Shown: in pieces, positions 1 to 10,313 of the stretch
How positions within the stretch are numbered: the first letter of the stretch is position 1
How the letters are laid out: each line of letters opens with the position of its first letter
Source: Labyrinthula sp. Ha
Taxonomy: Eukaryota > Sar > Bigyra > Labyrinthulida > Labyrinthulaceae
NCBI GenBank assembly: GCA_015227615.1
Contig: JAALGZ010000003.1
Location: forward strand, 2,170,001 to 2,234,000
Length of the DNA stretch: 64,000 nt
Direction of reading: 5' to 3'
Notes under the pieces: model-generated
Database searches by the model: none
What the model was told of the DNA's origin: nothing
The model's input: only the letters and a program-made list of their open reading frames with translations
Program-made: the position numbers and the translations under genes

Positions 1-869
1 ATTAAAGTTAACAGTGTATTTCAATATATGAGTTTTCGCCAATATGAGCTATTAGAGTACATCCGCGTTTTACGTTGGGGCAGGAGAGGATCATCCTTAA
101 GGATCCGAAGATACTACCTTTTTTGGTAAAAATATTGACCAGAGTAAGGTCGTTAGGCAGAAACATAAGAATGTTCTGCTGGTGAAGGGTGGTCTACCTG
201 AGGAACTTGACCGGGTGATACAGATGCTTTCGCTTCTGCAGGGCGGAAGTGTTTACGTATTTCCCAAGATCAAGGTTCGGAAGGATGGAAAACCTCTTCG
301 TAGAGAGAGAAAGACGATGGTTGGAGTGAGTCAGCTGATCACTGACGAACAACATAGTCTTATCAACAACCTGCAAAGGGACGCCTTAGCAGGTGATAGC
401 AAGTGGCTATCGTGCTACCACGAGCATGTGGTGGTGGGGGACTCCTTCGCACACTACCTTGCTGAGGTCAAGCAGGCAGTGGAAGCCCAGAGAGTGGGGC
501 TGACGAAGGTGGAAGTCCCCGGGATGTTGTGGGTACGCAACACCGCGACTAGTGTTGACTTAGTTGAGAGAATAAACACTGGTGATACCTCCGGTATCGA
601 CTTTGGAGAGGTCATCCGACTGAAAAGGCATGTAGAAGACATCGCCGATGATGACTTGGGTGATATTTTATTACCTGACGTGGATGAAGAAGTTGACCCA
701 GTCTCTGAGGAGATAGAGATAGGGGAGGCTATATCATCTATGATCTCTAAGGCAACGGATGCCTCGATGGAGATGAGGAAGAAGTTAAAAGCTTTATGCT
801 TGGAGTACTGGGATGTGTTCGCAACGGACCATTCGCAGACCCGCATAAGTAAGCTGGAGCCTATGCCCG

Positions 870-3500
870 TGTTCCCGTTGGAGAATTACGAGTTCAAGTA
901 CCCCAGAGCTAGGCCGACATCTGCTGAAAAGAGCAGATTCATAAAGGAAAAAATTATGAGTATGGAGAAAAGGAAGCTCTTGAAACTAGTGCCGGCTGCG
1001 GAATTTGGTTCCGTGGTCTTTGCCGTTCCTAAGAAAGGAAACAAACTTAGGATGGTAGTTGATTTAGTCGATGTGAATAAAATTTTGCGTCGCGATGTTA
1101 ATCAGCTACCCTTTTTGGAAAAGAGTTTCGAAAATCTCGCTCAAAGCAAGTTTTATGGTTCGTTCGATGTGGTGTCTGGGTTTGACCAACTCGGCACTAC
1201 CGAAGAAGCGAAGAAGTATTTCAATATAGTGTCCGAACATGGGACCTACCAGTTGAACTTCGCACCCATGGGATACCACTCGACCCCCGTGTTCTTCCAC
1301 CAGCAGATGGTGAAGCATGTGGTGGGTAGAGAAGTCGAGGGTAGACATGGTCATGGCATCATCCAATGGATTGATGACAGTCTGATCTACGCAGACAACT
1401 TTGATAATTTCATTAAAGTATTAAAGAGTTTCTTTGAAAACCTTAGGAAGGTTAAGGTAAGGATTAGCCCTCAGAAATCTACCATATTCTCGACTAGGAT
1501 TAGTTATTGCGGAAGAGAGGTAGAAGGGGGAAAATGGAACTTTAACAAGGAGTATTATGAGAAAATACTCGAAGTTCCGAGGCCGGAGTTTGTATATCAA
1601 CTCGCGGCGATACTTCATCTTGCACAATGGCTGTCACTGGCCATACCGAAGCTCGGGGAGCTTAGGGGTAAGGTTATGACTAAGTACCCACAAATGAAGG
1701 GGAAGAAGTCTGACCTGAAGCGTAAGAATGAACATATCGAGTGGTCGGAGGAGTTGTCTGACGACTTCGAGGAGTTCAAGAGGATCTTGTCGATAGCGGC
1801 GAAACAGAAGCTGCAGACTTATGATCGTGACCAGGATCTCGTACTGGTGACAGATGCCAGCAAGGAATACCATAGCGCGATAGTATTTCAAGCGGGGTCA
1901 TCTGAGAGGAGTAAGTCATTGTTGAAGAAGACAATGTTTCCGATGATGTTTTTCTCGGGTAAGTTTGCCGAAGATCAACAAAGATGGGGCATTGTTCATA
2001 AGGAACTTTACCCGATTGTGAAGACGTTCAGTCGCCTTTCGTATTTATTGCCATATCATCCAACGCCAATACAGGTGTACACGGATCATATGAACCTTAG
2101 AGCCATAATCAAGGGTGGGTCCAGGATTAACCATGGACACCTTAATAGGCTACAAAGGTGGGTGCTCACTTTGCAGCAGGCTCAGGTCGAACTTTACCAT
2201 GAGGATGGTGAGACTAACATCTTTGCCGACATGTTGTCAAGGTGGGCAGCCCGGGTCGAAAAGAAGGACCAAGAAATTAAAGCTGCTAGGGCTTTGGTTA
2301 GGGATCCTCCTCCGGAGTCTTTGGACACAGGGGAGCGGAACTTCTACAGAAAGATGTTCGTATCGCCTACCAACCAAGAGCTTGAACAGCTAAGGGAGAT
2401 GGTCCCTGGAGTGCCTGAGGATATCGAGGTTAAGTCGATGCTTGACCAAGATAACTTCGATACTTGGTATCTCGACGATGATGTCAAGTACGGAACTCGC
2501 CAAGATGGAGGCCTGACATTCGCAAGGAAGCCTAGAGAAAAGGTTCAAGAGGAGTTTCTTCTCAAGGATGTCGATGAGTCAGCAGTGACCTTCGATGATA
2601 TCCTTGATTGGGTAACAGAACAAGCCGAGTACGAGGAGTCTTCGGGTCCAACGATCGAAGATCTTGGTACTGCAACCGAAGATGACGAAATACTCAGGGT
2701 CACGGTGAACGCTGTCAGACTGAACCCGAATAAGCAAAGGGAGAAAAGAACGTATGAACAGATGAGAGCCTTCGATAAGGATCGAGTCTCAGCGTTCAAC
2801 CCATATTATGAAGGTTCGTGGAAGCGTATCTCTGAGGCCGAACTGCTTGATGGTCATAAAGCTGAAGGACTTGGCGATGGCATCAAGCTGGCAAGAGTCG
2901 GCGACAAGGTTGTGATACCTGAAACTCTTTTTGAGAGACAAATGGTTCATATTCACCTTGCGGGTCACGATGGACCGGTGAGTGCCTGTGTAGCGGAAGC
3001 TTCAAAATATGCATGGATCATCCCTAAGACATATGGTGAAGGGGCAACTTTACGGAGCATCTTTCAAGATCTCAAGGTGAATTGCGCTCACTGTCGAAAG
3101 GGACCTTCGTTATTGAAGACCGCGTTGAGCATAGTCACTGAGGCTAGGGCACCGAGGGAAGTGTTAGTGTCCGACTACCTGTATGTTAACCCGAAGGGAT
3201 ACATACTCGTACTAACGGATGCCTTCTCAAGGTTCACCTACTTAAAGTATGCACCGAAGGCTAATGCCGAGACGGTGGTAGCTGCTTTAGAAGACTTTAA
3301 TAGTAATTGGAAGTTAGAATCGAACTTCACCTTGGTGACAGATCGAGGATCTCACTTCGCTAACCAAGTGCTGGAAAAATTGAGCAAGGCCCTTGGTTTC
3401 ACCCCACAACTTCGCGGTAAGTTACGCAAGTTGGACGAATGGTGAAATTGAAGTGGTACACAAAAAGGTACTTGACTTCCTGAAAGCCCTGGTATCAGAA
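870..3500 (+). other. Pol domains of the retroelement: RT, RNase H, integrase
   Basis: The reverse transcriptase block carries a palm-like DLVDVN stretch, FDVVSGFDQL and an IDD catalytic box. The RNase H block has VTDAS, YTDH and a DxLSR-type ending. The integrase zone has HxxxxxH and CxxC zinc ligands followed by VSDY and VTDRGSHF. This order (RT, RNase H, integrase) is diagnostic for Ty3/gypsy (Metaviridae) rather than Ty1/copia. The sequence before the RT, from about 180, is acidic and unassigned; I could not place a protease with confidence. The region is part of an interrupted element and is treated as a fossil. Confidence 0.85.
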
Positions 3501-4115
3501 AGAAGATACCAATGGGATGAATGGCCCTTGGTACTGGGTACTATACAGGCGGCAATGAACGAGTTACCCATCATGTCTAGGAAACTTCCAGGAGAAAGTA
3601 AGGCGCCTTGCGCGAACCAACTTTTCCTGTTCATAAATCCTGAGAAGGATTATATTGAGGCTGCTGCTTTTCCGAGGTTGATCTCGAGAAAGGTAGGTGG
3701 GGAAGTGAAGGTAATAGATACTGAAGGGGACACCTTGTTTAAGTTGTCGAAGAAATTTCGAGATCAACTCGATGAGTATCATGGTCGGGTTGCTGACTAT
3801 GTGTCCCTGATGAAGTCCAAAAGAAATGCCTACTGGAATAAGAGGAGAATGCGCTTTGATAAGGCTTTGCTCCAATACCAGGTAGGCGAGTGATGTCTCA
3901 TTAGCACTGCTAAGACACCGAGGGAGACCAACAAGATTAAGCTTGAGTGGTCTGGCCCTGTACTAATACAGGAGGTACTTAGTAATAATGTGTACCGGGT
4001 GCGACTCTTGAACGGTATGACCTTAACGGTTCATGCTTCAAGGTTGTATTTTTACGAGCCCTCAGGGTACGTTCCGGATGATGCATTGAGAAAGATCTTC
4101 ATCGGTAATTGGGGT

Positions 4116-4268
4116 GAGCTTGAAGTGGAAAGGTTCCATGGGTTGCGGTACTCTAATGGAGAATGGTGGTTACATGTTCACTGGAGAGGATTCGAATCTC
4201 GAGATGATACTTGGGAACCTCTCAGATCTATGTATAGAGATGTCAAATCACTTGTTATTAAATACTTG
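4116..4268 (+). other. Chromodomain of the retroelement
   Basis: About 50 residues starting with a conserved-looking VE motif contain the pattern W-x-x-W-x-G-F followed by D-D-T-W-E-P-L. These are hallmarks of a chromodomain, which in chromoviruses sits at or after the integrase C terminus and helps aim integration at modified histones. Here it is followed, in the same open stretch, by roughly 300 residues of unknown type and then by the methyltransferase domain. The family call is confident; the histone mark it might read cannot be told from sequence. Confidence 0.8.
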
Positions 4269-5199
4269 GGGAATCAGAGGAAGTCTGTAAGGGATAAGAG
4301 AAACTCGAAAAGGGCTATGGCCTGGATCGAGATACATATCCTAGGCGAAATCAACGTTAGATGGGTTGGTAAAATGAGACCTAATCTAAGATCACATGTT
4401 CTATTTGAGGGTAATTGGTGGGAGGAACGAGAGGCTGTTCCTTTCTACGTGAAAAATTGGTCTGAGTTGGACAAATTTGTTATGGGGTGCCTCGTAAAAT
4501 GCTTTGGTATGGGTGACTTCGAGTCGTTTACGAAGTTCATGCCACATAAATCGAAAGCAATGATGTACTCATATATTCAAAGAACTATGGGGGTCGTGAG
4601 CTTGTCCGAATTTAATGGTAGAAAAATTGATATAGCCTCGGAAGATCGAGAGCAAGAATATAATTTTCCGGTGGAGAATATTCTGTGTTCGTGGAAGTAT
4701 GATTCTTTTGAGACGGCGAAGTCATTAATGAGCTTTGAGGTACCGGATGGTGCAGAAAAAGCATTCTGCAGACAAGTAGAGAGGATGCAATCAAAAGCGA
4801 GGCAGGATGTTTCTAAGGTGAGAGATTGCTTGCAGGAGTTGACTGAAGTAAAAGGTTTATGGCTAGAGATCTCGAAATATGTGTTCGAGGGGATATCGTT
4901 TGTGGGTAACCCTGAAGGATATATTTTGGATGGCCGTAGAACTGTAACTTTGGTAGAAACTGTAGAAAATGTTCAAATAAGTAGTGAGAATATAGAGACG
5001 AGCTCCGACTTGAGAATATTTATGCAAGTAGACAACATAGGTAACTTCACTTTAACTAAACTGTATGGCAATATATTTGACTTGTCGAGCGAGTTGTGGC
5101 CTTTTTCGGTAAAGGTCTGCATGTTTCCAAGAGAGAGAACTTGGTATTTTGCTGACGTTTATGAAGGGAATACAGTTGCGCTATGGCCAGGTGATGAGG

Positions 5200-5724
5200 T
5201 TGATCTTCTCCTCGTCGATCCGCCATGGGCTACTGGCACCTTTAACCCTGTGAGAGGAATTCGAACTCGATATCCTAAATGCAAAGATTCTGAGGTCCTC
5301 GATATACCTTTTGAAAGCATGAAGCCGGCGTTCATTGCTATCTGGGTTATCGAGAGGAATCTAGGCAGAACCTTACAACATTTTTATGAACGCCAGTACG
5401 ACTTAGTCAATGTAGTCGACTGGATTAAATGTACCAAGTCAGGGGTCTTGCGTACATCCTTGGGTTATTACTTCCAACATTCAGCAGAAATGCTACTTGT
5501 GTTCGTATCTAGAAATAAAAAAGGAAAAGTTCTCGATAAGACTCATAAATTAAGAGAAACGAGGTTATTATGGGCTGATCGTTTAGACAATGGTGTAAAA
5601 CCTTTGAAGGCTTATGAGTATTTTGAGTCAATATTTGGAAGGAACACTCTTAAGGTTGAGCTTTTCGCAAGGTGCTGCAACTTGCGAAAAGACTGGGTTC
5701 AACTAGGATTCGAAGTCGATCCTC
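5200..5724 (+). other. MT-A70-type N6-adenine methyltransferase domain inside the retroelement
   Basis: DPPW (5217-5228) is the catalytic signature of MT-A70 (METTL3/METTL4/IME4-type) adenine methyltransferases. The downstream pattern also fits the family: an AIWVIER strand, VVDWIK, a YYFQHSAEMLLVFV block equivalent to the usual E-x-L-L segment, KP followed by an aromatic-rich helix, and KVELFAR leading into DW-x-x-LG near the end. Enzymes of this family transfer methyl from S-adenosylmethionine to N6 of adenine in RNA or DNA. The substrate cannot be told here. The domain shares an open stretch with the chromodomain, so it looks like element cargo rather than a neighbouring host gene. Confidence 0.82.
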
Positions 5725-5789
5725 GATCGGGTGGGGTCGCCTTTGGCTGTGGGATGTCGACTAATGGAAAAGAGGTATACCTCTTTTAA

Positions 5790-5803
5790 GGTGAGAAGGG
5801 GGA
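5790..5803 (+). other. Probable polypurine tract of the retroelement
   Basis: A run made mostly of purines (GGTGAGAAGGGGGA) lies directly after the end of the last coding stretch and directly before a TGTG start. This is where a plus-strand primer tract is expected at the border of a 3' LTR. The call rests on position and composition only. Confidence 0.5.
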
Positions 5804-6296
5804 TGTGTATATTTAATTGTTAACGTTTTGGATTACTTGGACAACTTAAGTAACTCAGTGAATATTATATAGTAGTTAAGTTATTGTCAACAGTTTGGTT
5901 ACTTGTGCTAGTTAAGTAGAGACCTATAAGATATTAATAAATAGAATAGATATCGCATATATATTTTGGGGCGATCTGACGTAAGTTAATTAATAACAAC
6001 AATAGAAATATAAAAACTTGAAAGTTTATCAATCTTACTTGCATTTGATAAGAAAGTAAACCCCTGAGTGTTAACAACGCCTTGTGTGTTTACTTGATTG
6101 ATACTTGACACAGTATCGAAGTTTGTGGCTTGAATAGAGCCCTTACAGTGTTTGAGTTAAGAGATCCCTTAGCGATAAGAGTGATCTGTTTGTATCTTTT
6201 GGGTTCATTAGATACGATAAAGCTCAGTTGCTTTAGAACTCGTCGTTGCAACTTATCCTTGCAAGTCTGAACGCTCGAGGGTTTTCCGAGTGCACA
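5804..6296 (+). repeat. Probable 3' LTR (boundaries uncertain)
   Basis: The stretch begins TGTG right after the polypurine tract and ends ...TGCACA, giving TGTG/CACA short inverted ends as LTRs usually have. It contains no coding region. The matching 5' LTR is outside the window, so neither the length (about 490 bp) nor the target-site duplication can be confirmed here. Confidence 0.4.
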
Positions 6297-8067
6297 AATG
6301 CCAAAGGAATAAAATTACTATAGATGTTCTCGAAAACTCTAACCACAAGTTTTCCCCAATGGTGGACCTATTTTAATCTTATGTTAAGATTTATTTGCGT
6401 TGTAAGAAGTTCTGGAATAAAAAGGTTGATTAGTCTCATCTAGGTCTTGCTAAGTAACTAGGTAGAGGTTTTTAAATACTAACAAAACCAGGAAGAATAA
6501 AACAATGCAAAAAATCAACAATAACTGGGTATACAATTAAGTCACAGTTTAAGATTTTAGACTTGAAACTTTGATTAGATTCCTGTAGGTTGGCCTCTTA
6601 TACTATATAACCAATTGTAGTACTGGAAAAAAGCTCTAGGATTTGTCAATCCATCGTTTTTTTCTTGTACTTTATTTTTCTGTATTTTTAGGCTCAACAA
6701 ACTCCAATCATACTCTAAGGTGTCAGCAAGACAGTCAATAACTGCATATACCTAGAAAGAGGCACTTAGGGAAAGAACTGCACCCTCAAGAATTATATCC
6801 TGGTTCATTGTTTAGATTAATGCCCTAACCATTATTCTTGATTCCTCGATGATAAGTATCTCCTATGTATTAACTCTTTCTATTCTTAACCTGAATTTAG
6901 TGAACACGAAGTCCGTGGTTTCTAAGTGTTCAAAGGAATACAGAGGTTCTAGTTAGGGATTTCACTTTCTGCAACCCTACTTCACATATTTTCTGTTCTA
7001 GTGGAGGTACAAATATGATCATATGGCATAGTTAGAAAACGATAGGTTTAAGCCAGGCCCAAAAACTAAGAATTTAGCTTAAAAAGAGAAATATAGTGAT
7101 TTTTTGTTACTGTTGAGAAAGTTATATCCATAGTGCAATCGATTTTTCTCTTTTCTAACATTTTTGTTTGCACTCATTAAATAATTTCTTATGGAACAAA
7201 TTAATTCAAACAGCTCTAATCTAAAACAGAGTAAGATGTTTAGGAGAAGCTGTCCTACGGAATCCAGGTGAGCTGTCTAGAAATTTAATAACCAGATTGA
7301 ACTATCAGGTAACCTAACGTAGTTGTTTTTCGAGTTTATTAATCTTCATTCTCTTCCTTGCAATATTAATACTTAGTCTGCCCCAGGGAAATGTTGATTA
7401 TCCCAAGTGTTTGGTTTTCGTAAGACTCATATTAAAAGCATCATCGCAGTCATGTACCTCAGTATAGTTAACTGATACGTACATAGCTAATTCGATGAAG
7501 AAACTTTATTTTCCGGTCAAGTTTAAAGTAAAATAATAACCACCGTGAAATACTACGCTGTTCTCCTTCTTTGTTACTTTTCTTTTAGACTTAGTCTGGT
7601 TCTTGGTTTGGGGAACACTGATGTAAATTGAATATACATTGTTTTTATTACTTGAAGTAGCTTTATCTGGGGTTGTCTGCAAGTTATGTTAAGGTAAACA
7701 ACAGCACCACTCTTTCAACTATACTAGTATCAATTTATCTTATTGACTATTCTCTCAAATAGAAGTTGAATATAATATTTCTTAAATCATATACAGCACA
7801 ATTAAGAAGATTTAGAACAGAATACAAGATAAATTACACCCAAATAGATCATCTATTCGCGACAGGAAGAAGGTTTCAATCATTTATTTGTTACATATTG
7901 TTTTTCATTCTTATGTTATTCCCTACCTTTTGTTTTTCTCCGCTTGTTCCAGTCATATGTACCAGATATGGAGTCGATTTAAATCCCGGTTTTTATGTCG
8001 CGAAAGGTCATCGCAGATTAGAAGTAAAACATTAAATCAAAGACAAACAAATAAACACAAAACTAAA
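6297..8067. other. Gene-free stretch downstream of the retroelement
   Basis: AT-rich sequence with no open frame I would call a gene. The last 150 bp before the next start codon turn A/C-rich, as in leaders of other genes here. An 89-codon frame at 7766 overlaps that leader and looks like chance. Confidence 0.5.
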
Positions 8068-8511
8068 ATGTCTGAACAAAACGCAGAAGCGACAAAAAAT
8101 TCTCCTGAATCGAATGAAGCACTCAAGCTTTTGGAGGAGTACAGACCGAACGAAGAAGCAGCCCCGCAACCTGCTCCATCAAGTCCAGGATCTCCTCCAG
8201 TACCTGTTGTTGCAGAACCTGTGTCAGATCAACCTGCTAAAGTAGATGAAGAAGATGGAACACCACCTCCTCAACCAGTAGCAGTTCAAGCTGTCAAAAT
8301 TCCTGTTCATGCTACTCCTGTGATGGTAAATCCCCAAAATGGAACAATGGTGATTAACGAAAAGTATATTGGTGGTGGTACCTGCTGTTTAGTGATTCTT
8401 TGTATTTTCTTTATTGGACCACTTGGTTTATTATTTTTTCTTTGTCCTGTTGATCAGAGAATGGTTACTTTGGGTCCTAATGGGCAAAGGGTAGCAGCAA
8501 CTCAAGTTTAA
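8068..8511 (+). CDS. Small proline-rich single-TM protein, CPxDxR family (member 1)
   Basis: A 147-residue protein. Residues about 1-95 are hydrophilic, acidic and proline-rich (runs of P, E and V). One hydrophobic segment follows (about residues 105-128), rich in Cys, Ile, Leu and Phe with a central IGPLGLL. The tail is CPVDQR followed by a TLGPNGQRV-like end. Two other proteins in this window share the same tail architecture (21394 and 22893), so this is a local gene family. The ATG at 8068 sits in an AAACTAAAATG context like other starts here; a longer frame from 7888 has no comparable composition and I take it as leader. Architecture loosely recalls short cysteine-rich tail-anchored (CYSTM/BRI3-like) proteins, but I do not recognise the family and assign no function. 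Confidence 0.8.
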   Translation: MSEQNAEATKNSPESNEALKLLEEYRPNEEAAPQPAPSSPGSPPVPVVAEPVSDQPAKVDEEDGTPPPQPVAVQAVKIPVHATPVMVNPQNGTMVINEKYIGGGTCCLVILCIFFIGPLGLLFFLCPVDQRMVTLGPNGQRVAATQV

Positions 8512-8717
8512 ACCTAATCTTTTATTACTTCTTTCTTTTGCTAATATAAATGCGCCTTGCCCAGAACTCTTGTATAGTTATATGCTTTTTTTTGTTATTT
8601 TCGTTTCTTTTGTATTTCTTTTGTTTCGCTTTAAAGGAAAAGTAGCTATCTCGAAGTTTCTCGATATTGAATTCCTTGATTCGAGATATCGAGACTGAAG
8701 AAAAACTAAAAGAAAAA

Positions 8718-9626
8718 ATGAAGAAAGTAAGCTTTGCTCGTGATTACCACGTTTATGATAACAGTGAAAAGGTAAAACCAGATCCATCAGGTAAAAAAAT
8801 ACCAAATAAATCGCTCTTAAAGGTAGAACCCAAGAATATAGAGTTTGTGGAGAGAAATTTGATGTTTCTGGAAGACCTTCGCTCAAGAACTGTTCTAGAA
8901 GCTGAAAAACCGAAAAGATTAATTGTAAATAACTTTAAGATCACAGAAAAAAATATATCAGATAAATTAAGGGATATCAAAGTATCCTCTGAGAATAATG
9001 AAAATGATGAAAGTGAAGTTTCCTCGATAGATTCAGATATCAATTTTCCCGGGGAGGAAAATGAGTCGGATCTGAACTTTTTTTCAGAAAAGAATAAAAG
9101 AGAGATAAAAAATTCAGTAAATTCTTTTAAATCTAATTTCTCTGTTTTCATGAGTTGCTGGCAACTTTTGACTGATATATTATCATCTGAAAAATTTGAA
9201 CAAAATGATGAAGGAAAAGAAAACGAAGATTCTTATTTGTTGGAAACTATGTATGAAAACAGTTCAAATATAGAGCAAAATCTGCGAAAGAATATTTTAT
9301 TTCAATCAAAGTTGTTTTGGTCTGTTTTGAAGATGAGTGAAATAAAGTTAAGATTAAATCGACAGTTTATTGTTGTAGAAGTTGAAAAAATGTTTTCGGG
9401 AAGATTATTTGTGAAAGAACTTTTAGATCTTCAAGAGGATGAATATTTAGTTGTTTTTACGTTGTTAGTTTTTCTAAATGAAGAAATTTGGAAATATTTT
9501 GATAAGTGTGAAAAAATAAAACAAGATACTAAGAGAAAAGTTGTCAACTATATTCAAAGTAAATCTCTTCGATTTAGTGTCGATGAATTTGATGTTCTTC
9601 TTGATCATTGCAGCAAAATAGGTTGA
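8718..9626 (+). CDS. Acidic Lys/Glu/Ser-rich protein with N-terminal RVxF-like motif, function unknown
   Basis: 302 residues from the ATG at 8718 (AGAAAAAATGAAG context); the frame is open about 50 bp further upstream but without another ATG. Residues 2-6 read KKVSF, a good match to the RVxF docking motif that binds protein phosphatase 1, followed by ARDYHVY. The middle (about residues 70-185) is acidic, Ser/Asn/Glu-rich and probably disordered. The last 100 residues look folded and helical, with alternating hydrophobic and charged positions. It lies about 200 bp after the small membrane-protein gene on the same strand. A PP1-regulator role is inference from one short motif near the N terminus. 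I do not recognise the C-terminal domain. Confidence 0.75.
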   Translation: MKKVSFARDYHVYDNSEKVKPDPSGKKIPNKSLLKVEPKNIEFVERNLMFLEDLRSRTVLEAEKPKRLIVNNFKITEKNISDKLRDIKVSSENNENDESEVSSIDSDINFPGEENESDLNFFSEKNKREIKNSVNSFKSNFSVFMSCWQLLTDILSSEKFEQNDEGKENEDSYLLETMYENSSNIEQNLRKNILFQSKLFWSVLKMSEIKLRLNRQFIVVEVEKMFSGRLFVKELLDLQEDEYLVVFTLLVFLNEEIWKYFDKCEKIKQDTKRKVVNYIQSKSLRFSVDEFDVLLDHCSKIG

Positions 9627-10313
9627 ACAAAAAAGAAGATTCTCTAAATCTACATTTTACATTTAAGGAAGGTATACAGAGAAAAAAGTAGAAGTTGCGC
9701 AAAACTCGGAAACAAAGTAATCATTCTTGCAAAGTTGATTAATTTCTTTATTTCCTGTATAGATAATATGAATCTAGTTTTGTTGAATGATTCCAAGCGT
9801 ATACGTAAAAAGAATAAAATATGTCCAGAAATACTTGGAAAAGTTTGTGTAATAAACTAATCTAAATTTTGGTTTTATGGTAGACCAGATATATATTGAA
9901 CAACTGTTGTTCTGTTTTCTGTAAGAAAAACTTTTCTTATCCTGTTCCATTTTTCTTAGTTAACTCGACTTCTTATATAATGAAGCTCAAGCTGAATAAT
10001 AAGGCATATGTGAGCTCTCCTAGGGTGTATAATCTTTAACACTGGTTCTCTATTTTAAAACTACATCCTAGCATGATTAATTTGGTTAAGCACAATATTG
10101 TGCTAACTGAATCAACTTTAATTACAAGAATAACCACGCAAAAGAAATTAATAGTTATATCGGATGCGATGCGGTTAATATATTCTAACTTAAACCCATG
10201 AAAGTATTCATACCCACATATTTCGCTCTAAGTAGGTTGCTTTTAAGTTCATTTTATATTTATTTACATAAGATTAGAAAAACTGGAACCAGGTCACTTG
10301 CAAGTCACAGATC
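9627..10313. other. Intergenic stretch between convergent genes
   Basis: About 690 bp of AT-rich sequence between the ends of the 8718 gene (plus) and the ABC transporter (minus). No gene or clear repeat seen. It presumably holds both 3' ends. Confidence 0.5.

Larger units (their letters stand above)
1..6296 (+). mobile_element. Ty3/gypsy-type LTR retroelement, 3' portion, with chromodomain and MT-A70 methyltransferase domain
   Basis: Pol-type domains lie in the usual Ty3/gypsy order: reverse transcriptase (about 870-1590, with an IDD box near 1370), RNase H (about 1835-2250), an HH-CC-type zinc region (about 2945-3105), an integrase core (from about 3150 to about 3500), and a chromodomain (about 4116-4268). 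An unusual MT-A70-type adenine methyltransferase domain follows (about 5200-5724). The 5' LTR and gag lie upstream of the window, so the element cannot be dated from paired LTRs. Base composition is clearly GC-richer than the surrounding AT-rich host DNA. The coding part looks broken in roughly two places, otherwise well preserved, which suggests a fairly recent insertion. The 3' limit is inferred from a TG...CA-bounded probable LTR and is uncertain. Confidence 0.88.

Noticed and set aside
3990-5789. Chromodomain-methyltransferase region as an independent host gene (METTL-like)
   Set aside because: The chromodomain directly follows integrase-type sequence, base composition matches the retroelement, and a polypurine tract and LTR-like sequence follow at once, so it belongs to the element.
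7766-8035. 89-codon frame overlapping the leader of the 8068 gene
   Set aside because: Does not start at a convincing ATG context and overlaps the 5' leader of a better-supported gene.
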